In this document: positions 50,480-58,688 of the stretch, in pieces
Position numbering within the stretch: position 1 is the first letter of the stretch
Layout: each line of letters starts with the position of its first letter
From: Novosphingobium sediminicola
Lineage (GTDB): Bacteria; Pseudomonadota; Alphaproteobacteria; Sphingomonadales; Sphingomonadaceae
Assembly: GCF_014196525.1 (NCBI RefSeq)
Contig: NZ_JACIDX010000014.1
Coordinates: forward strand, 1-64,000
Length of the DNA: 64,000 nt
Direction of reading: 5' to 3'
Made by a program: the position numbers and the translations under genes
Notes under the pieces: model-generated
Databases searched by the model: none
What the model saw: the letters and a program-made list of their open reading frames with translations, nothing else
What the model was told of the DNA's origin: nothing

Positions 50480-51433
50480 ATGCCTGAATCACCAGAAACC
50501 CAAAACCGCATTTTGCGCCTTGGCACCCGTGCCTCCCCCCTCGCCATGGCCCAGGCCTATGAGACCCGCGCCCGGCTTTGCGCGGCCCATGGCTGGGGCG
50601 AAAGCGCAGTGGAAATCGTGCCCGTCACCGCCAGCGGCGACAAGGTGCTTGACCGCCCCTTGGCCGACATTGGCGGAAAAGCCTTGTGGACCAAGGAACT
50701 GGACCTTTGGCTGCACGAAGGCGTGATCGACTTTGCAGTCCATAGTCTGAAAGATGTGGAAACCATCCGCCCGGACTGGCTGACCATCGCGGCGATTCTC
50801 CCGCGTGAGGATGTGCGCGATTGTCTGGTGGGCGCATCCAGCATCGCGGCCCTGCCCCATGGCGCGCGGCTGGGCACCAGCGCGCCGCGCCGTGCGGCTC
50901 AGGCGTTGAATTTGCGGCCTGATCTCAAGATCGTGCCCTTTCGCGGCAATGTCGCCACGCGCCTTGGCAAGCTGGCCGTCGGAGAGGCCGATGCCACCTT
51001 GCTGGCCATGGCGGGCCTTAACCGGCTGGATCAGGCCGATGCCGGCACCCCGCTGGAGGCTGACGAATGGCTGCCCGCGCCGGGGCAAGGGGCCATCGCC
51101 ATCGAATGCCGTACCGATGATGCCGCCACGCGCGCCTTGCTGGCCACCATCGACCATGCCGACAGCCGCATCGCCGTGCTGGCCGAGCGCGCCTTGCTGG
51201 CAGGCCTTGGCGGCACATGCCATTCGGCCATCGCCGTGCGCACCGTTCAGCAATCCGGCAGCTGGCATCTGCTAGCCAGCCTGTTCAGCCCCGATGGCGC
51301 GGATCGAATCGACGGACAGACCGCTTTTGCCGCGCTCGACCACGGACCCATTACCGCTCTGGCCGCTGATCTCCTGTCACGGGCGTCTGATACGATTGCC
51401 ATGCATTTTTCCGGAGCCGCCGCCCCTTTATGA
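50480..51433 (+). CDS. hemC: Porphobilinogen deaminase (hydroxymethylbilane synthase)
   Basis: The 317-residue enzyme links four porphobilinogens into hydroxymethylbilane. It has LRLGTRASPLAMAQA at the N-terminus, VDFAVHSLKD-type sequence (here IDFAVHSLKDVE), LGTSAPRRAAQALNLRPDL, EADEWLPAPGQGAIAIE and the cofactor cysteine in GLGGTCHSAIAV, where the dipyrromethane is attached. No strong ribosome site precedes ATG 50480. Its stop overlaps the hemD ATG (ATGA), indicating coupled expression of consecutive tetrapyrrole enzymes. Confidence 0.96.
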   Translation: MPESPETQNRILRLGTRASPLAMAQAYETRARLCAAHGWGESAVEIVPVTASGDKVLDRPLADIGGKALWTKELDLWLHEGVIDFAVHSLKDVETIRPDWLTIAAILPREDVRDCLVGASSIAALPHGARLGTSAPRRAAQALNLRPDLKIVPFRGNVATRLGKLAVGEADATLLAMAGLNRLDQADAGTPLEADEWLPAPGQGAIAIECRTDDAATRALLATIDHADSRIAVLAERALLAGLGGTCHSAIAVRTVQQSGSWHLLASLFSPDGADRIDGQTAFAALDHGPITALAADLLSRASDTIAMHFSGAAAPL

Positions 51434-52161
51434 ATTCCCCCATCGTGATCCTTCGCCCCGAACCGGGCGCCAGCGCATCGTTGCAGGCGGCGGTGGCCTT
51501 GGGGCTGGATGCCTATGCCTTTGCGCTGTTCACCACCGTGGAGCGCGCATGGGATGCTCCGACGCCCGATGCCTTCGACGCATTGCTGCTGGGCAGCGCC
51601 AATGCGCTGCGCCATGGCGGGGCGGGGCTGGCGGTCTATGCGGGAAAACCGGCCTATTGCGTGGGCGATGTCACCACGCAGGCAGCCGCCGCGCGCGGGC
51701 TGACCATCGCGGGCAAGGGGCATGGCGGGCTTCAGGATGTGCTGGACAAGGTTTCGGGCCATGCCCGCCTGCTGCGCCTGTCGGGCGAGGAGCGGGTGGC
51801 GCTCTGCCCTCCCCCCGGCGTCACGGTTGCGGAGCGGGTGGTCTATGCCAGCCTGCCCGCGCCCATGCCGGTGGAGCTGGCGCGGCTGCTGTCGGTGGCG
51901 GCGCTGCCCGCCATCATCGTGCTGCTGCATTCGGGCGCGGCCGCGCGCCATTTTATTGCGGAATGCGCCCGGCTGGGCCTGTCGCGGGCGCGGATCATCG
52001 CCATCACCATTGGGCCGCGCGTCACCCAAATCTGCGATGAAGCGGGGGGCTGGTGCGATGTGTTGACTGCATCGCAGCCCAGCGATGCGGCGATGCTGGC
52101 TTTGGCGCGGCAAACGTGCCAGACTGACACGGGTTTGGATGGGGGTCTGGCCGGACAATGA
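51430..52161 (+). CDS. hemD: Uroporphyrinogen-III synthase
   Basis: The 243-residue protein has low similarity features typical of HemD: VILRPEPGASASLQAAVALGLDAYAFALFTTVERAW, DALLLGSANALRHGG (first-domain substrate loop), AYCVGDVTTQAAAARGLTIAGKG, VLLHSGAAARHF and RIIAITIGPRVTQIC. It closes and inverts ring D of hydroxymethylbilane. Gene position, with 4-nt overlaps to hemC before and to a mitofilin-like gene after, strongly supports the call, as the sequence family is weakly conserved. Confidence 0.92.
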   Translation: MNSPIVILRPEPGASASLQAAVALGLDAYAFALFTTVERAWDAPTPDAFDALLLGSANALRHGGAGLAVYAGKPAYCVGDVTTQAAAARGLTIAGKGHGGLQDVLDKVSGHARLLRLSGEERVALCPPPGVTVAERVVYASLPAPMPVELARLLSVAALPAIIVLLHSGAAARHFIAECARLGLSRARIIAITIGPRVTQICDEAGGWCDVLTASQPSDAAMLALARQTCQTDTGLDGGLAGQ

Positions 52162-53033
52162 ACGAGGAATATCCCAATCAGCCGCGCGCCGAGAAGCGGG
52201 CAGGCTGCGCCGGGCGGGCGGTCGCTTTTGCGCTGGTCTTTGCGCTGGGCGCGGGGGTGACGGGCTTTGCCGGATGGCAAATGGGCTGGATGCATCATGG
52301 CATCATGCCGATGATGGTCACCAATGCCCCGGCCATCAGCCCCGTTGGCGAGGCGCAGATGAATGCACGCATCGCCACGCTCGATCAAAAGCTGCGCTCG
52401 ATTGAAACGCAGGCCGCGCTGGCCAGCGGTCAGGCGGGCCGGGCCGAGGCGCTGCTGGTCTCCATCGCCACGCGCCGCGCGATTGAGAGGGGCACGCCGC
52501 TGGGCTATCTGGAGGGGCAATTGCGCATCCGCTTTGGCGAGGCGCTGCCACAGGTGGTCAATGGCGTGATCGCCTTTGGCCGCGCGCCGATCACGCAGGA
52601 CCGACTCTCGGCGCAGCTCGACGTGCTGGCCCCGCAATTGACCGGGCCGGAGGATCAGCAAAGCACATGGTCCAAGGTTCAGCGCGATCTTTCGGGCCTG
52701 TTCGTGCTGCATAGCGAAACGCGCCCCGCCGCGCCCGATCCCAAGATGCGGCTAGATCATGCGCGCCTGTGCCTGCGCGAGGGGCGGATCGAGGATGCGA
52801 TTGCCGACGTGCGCCTGTTGCCGGGCGCCAAGGCGGCGCAGGGCTGGATTACGGATGCTCAGCGCTATGCCACTGCGATGCATGCGCTGGATGCGCTCGA
52901 CACTTCGGCGCTGCTCGAACCCAAGGGGCTGCGCGATGGTCAGGGGCGGTTGATTGAACAGGCCAGCCCGCTGGCGGGGCCTGCTCAGGCAGAGCCGTCT
53001 CCGGCGCCTGCGCCCTCTTCCGTAAAGCCTTAA
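52158..53033 (+). CDS. Mitofilin/HemX-like membrane protein
   Basis: The 291-residue protein has a short cytoplasmic N-terminus, one membrane helix (AVAFALVFALGAGVTGFAGW), a coiled-coil-like region (AQMNARIATLDQKLRSIETQAALASGQAG) and a helical C-terminal half. Alphaproteobacteria typically encode a mitofilin/COG4223 protein after hemD, and this gene overlaps hemD by 4 nt. Mitofilin homologues shape intracytoplasmic membranes; a link to haem synthesis has also been suggested from the gene order. The tail is Pro/Ala-rich. It overlaps the convergent hydroxylase by 4 nt. Confidence 0.83.
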   Translation: MNEEYPNQPRAEKRAGCAGRAVAFALVFALGAGVTGFAGWQMGWMHHGIMPMMVTNAPAISPVGEAQMNARIATLDQKLRSIETQAALASGQAGRAEALLVSIATRRAIERGTPLGYLEGQLRIRFGEALPQVVNGVIAFGRAPITQDRLSAQLDVLAPQLTGPEDQQSTWSKVQRDLSGLFVLHSETRPAAPDPKMRLDHARLCLREGRIEDAIADVRLLPGAKAAQGWITDAQRYATAMHALDALDTSALLEPKGLRDGQGRLIEQASPLAGPAQAEPSPAPAPSSVKP

Positions 53034-54283
53034 CGCAGCAGGCCCGGCAGCTGGCCCGAAAGGCCGCGCGCCTCGTTCATAAAGAAGGTTTTGAGGCTTG
53101 GCATCCGCTGCACCGCGCCCATGCCAAGCCGACGAACCGCGCTGGCCGTGCGGCCCGGCACGCCGAACAGGCGCACGATGCCATCCATCACACTCATCGT
53201 CGTGAAATTGTCCAGCGCGCGCCAGTTTTCATAGCGCTTCAACACCTGCGCATCGCCCGGCTCCAGCCCAAGGCGCATACTTTCGGCCAGCACCTCGACC
53301 AAGGCCCCCACATCGCGCAGGCCAAGGTTCAGCCCTTGCCCGGCAATCGGGTGCATCCCATGCGCGGCATCACCCACCAGCGCCAGACGGTCGCCCACGA
53401 TGCGCGTGGCGTTCTGATAGGTCAGCGGATAGGCCATGCGCTTGGCGATCAGCTCGATCCCGCCGAACATGCCCTGCATCCGCTTTTCGATTTCGGCAAC
53501 GAAGGTGCCATCCGACAGCGCCTTGACCCCGGCCGCATCCTTGGTCGGCACGGTCCAGACCAGCGCGCTGCGATGCACCCGGCCCGAGGCGGTGGGGGTT
53601 TTCAGATCGAGCAGCGGCAGCAGCGCAAACGGCCCGGCGGAATAGAAGATTTCCCAGGCCACATTGTCATGCGGCCGATCATGGGCCAGCGCGGTGACAA
53701 TCGCAGTATGGTGATAATCCCAAGCGACAAGGCCGATGCCGTCCTCTTCGCGGGTCGGGCTGCGGCGCCCCTCGGCCCCGATCAGCAAATTACCCGGCAG
53801 GACACGGCCATCGGACAAAGTAGCCGAAACGCCATGCGGCCCGCGCTCGCGCTTCACCACATCGGCCTTGGTATGCCATGCGATATTAGGCTCATGGCGC
53901 GCGGCCTCGAACAGGGCGAGGCGGATGTCGCGATTGGAATACATCCGGCCCAGCGTGCCTTCATTGGCCTTGGGGCGGAAATCAATGCGGCCCGGCTTGT
54001 GCTGATCGGTCACGGCGATCGATTCAATCGGACAGCCCAGCGGGGCCAGCACATCGCCAAGGCCGATATTGGCAAACAGGTTCCAGCTTGCCGCGCTGAT
54101 CGCCGAGGCGCGGCCATCGACGCCTTCTGCGGTCAGGTCGGCGGGGTCTTCGCGCTCGACCACATGGGACGTAATGCCCTGTTTCGCCGCAGCAAGGGCC
54201 AGCGTCATGCCGACGAGGCCGCCCCCCAGAATAACCAGATCTTTGGACGGCAAGACGCTAGCGGAGTCGGGATGGCTGTTCAT
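53030..54283 (-). CDS. UbiH/UbiF-family FAD-dependent hydroxylase
   Basis: The 417-residue flavoprotein monooxygenase has the FAD dinucleotide motif (LVILGGGLVGMTLALAAAKQG), the RASAISAASWNLFANIGLGD block and the GD motif (ALVGDAAHGMHPIAGQGLNLGLRDVGAL). These are typical of UbiH/UbiF/COQ6 ubiquinone ring hydroxylases. It is predicted to hydroxylate the ubiquinone precursor in the membrane; which ring position cannot be assigned. It is convergent with the mitofilin-like gene (4-nt overlap) and 25 nt downstream of the phosphatase gene. Confidence 0.92.
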   Translation of the reverse strand: MNSHPDSASVLPSKDLVILGGGLVGMTLALAAAKQGITSHVVEREDPADLTAEGVDGRASAISAASWNLFANIGLGDVLAPLGCPIESIAVTDQHKPGRIDFRPKANEGTLGRMYSNRDIRLALFEAARHEPNIAWHTKADVVKRERGPHGVSATLSDGRVLPGNLLIGAEGRRSPTREEDGIGLVAWDYHHTAIVTALAHDRPHDNVAWEIFYSAGPFALLPLLDLKTPTASGRVHRSALVWTVPTKDAAGVKALSDGTFVAEIEKRMQGMFGGIELIAKRMAYPLTYQNATRIVGDRLALVGDAAHGMHPIAGQGLNLGLRDVGALVEVLAESMRLGLEPGDAQVLKRYENWRALDNFTTMSVMDGIVRLFGVPGRTASAVRRLGMGAVQRMPSLKTFFMNEARGLSGQLPGLLR

Positions 54284-54308
54284 GCCATCCCGCTACGCCT
54301 GTTATGCC

Positions 54309-56027
54309 TTAGCGGCAAGTGTCCGCAGGGCCACCGTCAACATCAAGACAGCGCCCGTCGAACGCACCTTCGGGAACCTTCAGCCCGATCATCGCCGCCA
54401 GAGTGGGGGCGATATCAACCGTTTCGACCGGCTGGGGCTGTTCCATACCCTTCACGCCCCTGCGCCAGAAGATCATCGGCACGCGGCGGTCATAGTCCCA
54501 GATGCTGCCATGGGTGGTGACATAGCCCGGCCCGGCCTTGGGCATGGCGATGATCGCGCGCCTCAACGCCGCATAGACCTGACCCGAACGGGTCGGATCG
54601 AAGGAGGCGCGGGCGCGCTGGATCAGGCTCCAGTCCTGCGGATGGCCATGGGGATAGGGGGTGGCGGCGATCTCATCGGCGGTAAAGACGGCCTCGACCT
54701 GAGGATGGGCCTTGAGACGGGCGACCAGCTTCTCGCTGACCTTGGCGCGTTCTTCGGGCGTCAATTGCGGGCTGATCCAGTAATCGCCGCCCACGCCGTC
54801 CGAGCAGACGATATTGCCCGCCACATCGGGGCCGGGGTTGCATGCGGGCAGAGGCTTCGTAATGCCCAATTCAGCGGCAATAGCGCGGCCTAGCGTTTCA
54901 CCGCTCAGTGCTGCATCGCCGCGCCCAGCCTCGGGCACGCCCTGTTCGCGCAGGCGTTCGGGCAGGTCGATCCCGCCATGGTCGGCCGACAGCATCACGG
55001 CATAATCCACGCCCGACGCATCCAGCTTGGCAAAGAAAGCGCCCAGCTTCTGATCCAGCTCATGCTGCTGGATGCACATTTCGAGCCCTTCCGTGCCATA
55101 GGCATGGCCGACATAGTCATTGGCCGAGAGGCTGACCGAGAGAATATCGGGAGCCGTTCCCTTGCCCAGCTTCATCGAGGTGAGCAGCGAGGCGGCCAGA
55201 TCGAGCGTAGCGGCATCGGCGCGCGGCGAAATGCGGAGCTGATCGGCGGGCTTCACCTTGCCCTTGGGGTCCAGCACAAAGCGGCCGGTGCCCACCGTGA
55301 CCGATCCGGCCTGAACCGCGCGGTCACTGGCGGCGCACCATGCCGGAACCGCCATCGCGGGCGCGCCCTTGGCCAGCAAGGCCTTGAGGCCATCGTTCAA
55401 TTTCAACACTTCGGGCGGCAAAGGCGCGCCGACAAAGCTGGTATAGGCCCCGCGATCATACCAGAAGGCGGCATCGATCTGATGCCCGCCCATCATCACC
55501 ACAGCGCGATCCTTGGTGGACACGGCGACATTGCGGCTGGCGGGCCACTGCTTCTTGGCCCATTCACCAAGCGTGGGGACCTTCAAATGCACCGCCGAGA
55601 CATAGGGCTTGGAGGTCGAGCTTTCAGGCTTGCTCTCATCCTCGACGCAGTAAACCTTCTTTTCCGCGCGCGGGGTGGACAGATCGACCCAGGTGTTGGC
55701 GATGATCCCGGTGCGCGCCGGATGGGCGCCGGTCATCAGCGTCGAATGGCCGGGGCAGGTTTCGGTGGCCGCGTGGCTTTGGAAACCGGCGGCGAACACC
55801 GCGCCTTTCAGCAGGCGGGCAAGGCCGCCGGTGTAATGTTCGCGATATTCGGCAAACAGATCGGCGCTGAACTGGTCCACCGAAATGGCAACGATCAGCT
55901 TGGGCGCGGGCAATTGCGCATCGGCGGCGGGGGCGGGCGCCTCCTTGGCCATGGCCGGGGCGGCGACCAGACAAAGCGCCAGTGCGGCAAGACACGACTT
56001 ATGAGAAATGGCAATGGATCGGGCCAC
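54309..56027 (-). CDS. Secreted alkaline phosphatase, PafA/SPAP type
   Basis: The 572-residue protein has a signal peptide (VARSIAISHKSCLAALALCLVAAPAMA) and the single-Thr-nucleophile alkaline phosphatase layout. Metal and catalytic residues lie in AISVDQFSADL (Asp), AATETCPGHSTLM (Thr nucleophile), SANDYVGHAYG (Asp/His), LSADHGGIDLPE (Asp/His) and YVTTHGSIWD (His). It resembles the Sphingomonas SPAP enzyme. It would release phosphate from monoesters in the periplasm. I choose GTG 56027, preceded by AAGGAAAG; a longer in-frame frame to 56348 lacks a signal peptide at its start. Confidence 0.9.
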   Translation of the reverse strand: MARSIAISHKSCLAALALCLVAAPAMAKEAPAPAADAQLPAPKLIVAISVDQFSADLFAEYREHYTGGLARLLKGAVFAAGFQSHAATETCPGHSTLMTGAHPARTGIIANTWVDLSTPRAEKKVYCVEDESKPESSTSKPYVSAVHLKVPTLGEWAKKQWPASRNVAVSTKDRAVVMMGGHQIDAAFWYDRGAYTSFVGAPLPPEVLKLNDGLKALLAKGAPAMAVPAWCAASDRAVQAGSVTVGTGRFVLDPKGKVKPADQLRISPRADAATLDLAASLLTSMKLGKGTAPDILSVSLSANDYVGHAYGTEGLEMCIQQHELDQKLGAFFAKLDASGVDYAVMLSADHGGIDLPERLREQGVPEAGRGDAALSGETLGRAIAAELGITKPLPACNPGPDVAGNIVCSDGVGGDYWISPQLTPEERAKVSEKLVARLKAHPQVEAVFTADEIAATPYPHGHPQDWSLIQRARASFDPTRSGQVYAALRRAIIAMPKAGPGYVTTHGSIWDYDRRVPMIFWRRGVKGMEQPQPVETVDIAPTLAAMIGLKVPEGAFDGRCLDVDGGPADTCR

Positions 56028-56157
56028 GGGGCTTTCCTTGCAAAATGTTTCGTTCGGCGGCAGGGGTAGGTGATGGCGCGTGGGCAGGATTTTCGCAAGT
56101 GCGAGAACCACCTTTGCCACAAGCCGGCCTGCCTGCCCCCGACGGAGAAGACGATTG

Positions 56158-58245
56158 ATGACCGCCCCCGCCTTGCATCGCCATGTTGCGCCTTTATGGC
56201 AAGGTATCCTGTTCTTGCTGGCGATTTTGGGATTTTGCGCGCCCTTGCGGGCAGCGGATGCGCCGGGCGCGAACCATATTGCCGCGCAATTGATCGCCGA
56301 ACATGGCGTCGCGCCGGGCGGCACGGTGACGCTGGCCATCCATTTCACGCCGGAAAAGACCTATCACGGCTATTGGCAGAACCCCGGCGATGCGGGGCTG
56401 GGCACGGTTCTGACATGGACCGGGCCGGGCAAGGCGGGGGCACCGTCCTATCCGGTGCCTGAAACCTTGCTGATTTCCGGGCTGATGAACCATGTCTATC
56501 AATCCGATTTCGCGCTGCTGGTGCCCTATACGGTGCCTGCGGATGCAAAGGCGGGCAGCGAAATTCCCTTGAAGCTCAAGGCCGACTGGCTGGCCTGCAC
56601 CGATACGATGTGCGTGCCGGAATCGGGCGAGATGAGCACGGTGGTGAAGATCACGCAGCCGGGCGGCGAAGGCGCCTCCGATCCGCGCTTTGATACATGG
56701 CGTGCGAAATTGCCCGCCCCGCTGGGCGCGGCGGCGCATTGGGCGATTGCAGGCGACACTTTACGCCTCGCCATCCCCTTCCCCGCCAGCGGCAAGGTGG
56801 AAAATCCGCATTTCTTCGCCGCGTCGGAAAACGCCATCGCCTATGCCGCCCCGCAGAGCTTCTCGCGCAAGGGCGACATGCTGATCGTCACGCTGAAGCG
56901 CGCGGGCCAAGGGACGTTGAAGGATCTGTCCGGCGTGCTGCGCCTGAACAGCGCGGGCGATGGGGTTGAGGTGTCGGCCAGTGAAGGGGCTGTCCCCGCG
57001 GACGGCGAACCGATTGCCACGGGCGAGAGCAAAGGGCCGGAATTGCCCGCGCTGCCCTGGCTGATCCTGGCCGCGCTGGCGGGTGGGCTGTTGCTCAACA
57101 TCATGCCCTGCGTGTTTCCAATCCTCTCGCTCAAGGCGCTCTCACTGGCCCGCGCGGGTGAATCGCAGGCCGAGGCGCGCGCCGAGGGGATCTTCTATTC
57201 CGCAGGCGTGATCGTCGCCTGCTCGCTGCTGGGCGCGCTGCTGCTCTCGCTGCGCGCGGGCGGTGAGCAAGTCGGCTGGGCGTTCCAGTTGCAGGAGCCG
57301 GGCGTGGTGGCCGCGCTGCTGATGCTGGCCGTGGCGATCACGGCCAATCTGCTGGGCCTGTTTGAATTTTCGGTGCCGGGTTTTGCCTCGCATGGCGCGG
57401 GCTCTTCACGCTCGGCCTTTGCCACCGGCCTGCTGGCGGCATTTGTCGCCACGCCCTGCACCGGCCCGTTCATGGCCAGCGCAATGGGCGCGGCGCTCCT
57501 GCTGCCGATCCCGGCGGCGATGCTGCTGTTCGCCTCGCTGGGCCTTGGTATTGCGCTGCCGTTTCTGGCGACTGCCTTTGTGCCTGCGCTGCGCCGCGCG
57601 CTGCCGCGTCCGGGGGCGTGGATGAACTGGTTTCGCCGCGCGATGGCGGTGCCGATGGGGCTGACGGCGCTGGGCCTGCTGTGGCTGGCCTCGCGGCTGG
57701 GCGGCAATGGCTTTGCGGGCTTCTGCCTCGTGCTGGCGATTGTTTTGCTGGCGGTGCTGGCCATGCTGGGCGATGGACAGCGCAAGGGTCTGGGCCGGGG
57801 CGTCAAGGCGCTGGGCCTGATCGCGGCGGGCGCGGTTGCGGCGGCGATCATCATGCCGCGCACGATCCAGCACCCCGGCGATGAAGGCGCCGACCTGCTG
57901 GGCGCGCAGGCCTTCAGCGAGGCCGCCCTCGGCGCTGCGCTGGGCAGCGGCCAGCCCGCCTTCGTCTATTTCACCGCCGACTGGTGCCTGACCTGCAAGG
58001 TCAACGAACGCGTCGCCATCGAGCGCGAGGAAACCCGCGAGGCCTTCGCCAAAGCGGGCGTCAAAGTGTTCAAGGGCGACTGGACCCGCCGCGACCCGGC
58101 GATCACGCGATACCTGACCGCCCATGGCGCGGCCGGCGTGCCGCTCTACGTCTGGTATCCCAAGGGCGCCAAGCAACCCAGCCAGTTGCCCCAGGTTCTC
58201 GGCCCCGAAACTCTGGCCGAACTGGCGCGCGGAGCAAAATCGTGA
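56158..58245 (+). CDS. Thiol:disulfide interchange protein, DsbD/ScsB type
   Basis: The 695-residue protein passes electrons from cytoplasmic thioredoxin to periplasmic thiols. A signal peptide precedes an N-terminal periplasmic domain with a cysteine pair in ADWLACTDTMCVPESG. Eight or so membrane helices follow, with the cysteines in LNIMPCVFPIL and VATPCTGPFMA. The C-terminal thioredoxin-like domain has YFTADWCLTCKVNE (WCxxC) and the cis-Pro region GAAGVPLYVWY. ATG 56158 has GGAGAAG upstream; the longer frame to 56080 is the shared promoter region with the phosphatase gene. Confidence 0.92.
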   Translation: MTAPALHRHVAPLWQGILFLLAILGFCAPLRAADAPGANHIAAQLIAEHGVAPGGTVTLAIHFTPEKTYHGYWQNPGDAGLGTVLTWTGPGKAGAPSYPVPETLLISGLMNHVYQSDFALLVPYTVPADAKAGSEIPLKLKADWLACTDTMCVPESGEMSTVVKITQPGGEGASDPRFDTWRAKLPAPLGAAAHWAIAGDTLRLAIPFPASGKVENPHFFAASENAIAYAAPQSFSRKGDMLIVTLKRAGQGTLKDLSGVLRLNSAGDGVEVSASEGAVPADGEPIATGESKGPELPALPWLILAALAGGLLLNIMPCVFPILSLKALSLARAGESQAEARAEGIFYSAGVIVACSLLGALLLSLRAGGEQVGWAFQLQEPGVVAALLMLAVAITANLLGLFEFSVPGFASHGAGSSRSAFATGLLAAFVATPCTGPFMASAMGAALLLPIPAAMLLFASLGLGIALPFLATAFVPALRRALPRPGAWMNWFRRAMAVPMGLTALGLLWLASRLGGNGFAGFCLVLAIVLLAVLAMLGDGQRKGLGRGVKALGLIAAGAVAAAIIMPRTIQHPGDEGADLLGAQAFSEAALGAALGSGQPAFVYFTADWCLTCKVNERVAIEREETREAFAKAGVKVFKGDWTRRDPAITRYLTAHGAAGVPLYVWYPKGAKQPSQLPQVLGPETLAELARGAKS

Positions 58246-58282
58246 AGGCTGGGCAGATTGCCCATCATGTTTTGACAACGAT

Positions 58283-58377
58283 CAAGGTGGGGAGCAGCGG
58301 TTTTCGCTAATCAAACCTCAAGACCGGCGGGTTTCGAACTGAAACTCCGCCAGACTTACGACTTTCTCCCCACCTTG
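58283..58377. repeat. Nested inverted repeat downstream of the DsbD gene
   Basis: CAAGGTGGGGAG (58283-58294) and CTCCCCACCTTG (58366-58377) are exact 12-bp complements 71 bp apart. Between them is a second hairpin: GGCGGGTTTC (58326-58335) pairs with GAAACTCCGCC (58341-58351) with one bulge. The pair could form a two-tier stem. No T-run follows directly. It is separate from the three-hairpin repeat that begins 56 bp later. Confidence 0.65.
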
Positions 58378-58432
58378 GGCGGTTTCCTTTATGGATGCCG
58401 CCCATCTTTTTGTTCGGCTTTGGGCGGGTTAT

Positions 58433-58668
58433 GCCTCCGGCGGGCAAAGGGACTTGTCCCTTTGCAATCCCGTTATTGGGGTGCGTGAGGCTGGCGATGC
58501 CGCGTGTTGTGCAATAGTTGCATAGCCTGCGGCGCGGCGGGAGTGCGCTGATCGGCGCCGCAGGCCTTAAAATTCCACGCCCTCGTCCGACACCCAAGGT
58601 CGAACCCGTGGCGCAACCCGGACAATATCGGGATTGTTAAGGGCCCCCGCCCTTAACCCGCCGGAGGC
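58433..58668 (-). repeat. Three-hairpin intergenic repeat, copy C (inverted)
   Basis: It lies between the convergent DsbD and hemN genes. Terminal motifs GCCTCCGGCGGG (58433-58444) and CCCGCCGGAGGC (58657-58668) are exact complements. One end hairpin is GCAAAGGGA/TCCCTTTGC (58444-58452, 58457-58465), the other GTTAAGGGC/GCCCTTAAC (58636-58644, 58649-58657). The central hairpin is GCCTGCGGCGC/GCGCCGCAGGC (58525-58535, 58555-58565). The conserved inner word appears as TCCGACACCCAA (58586-58597), so this copy is reversed relative to A and B. The rest of the 443-bp gap holds the nested repeat above. Confidence 0.88.
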
Positions 58669-58688
58669 AAAACCCCTAAAAACCCCAA

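Noticed and set aside
56028..56348. In-frame extension of the alkaline phosphatase to 56348
   Set aside because: It would run through the divergent DsbD promoter and start, and bury the signal peptide 107 residues inside the protein.
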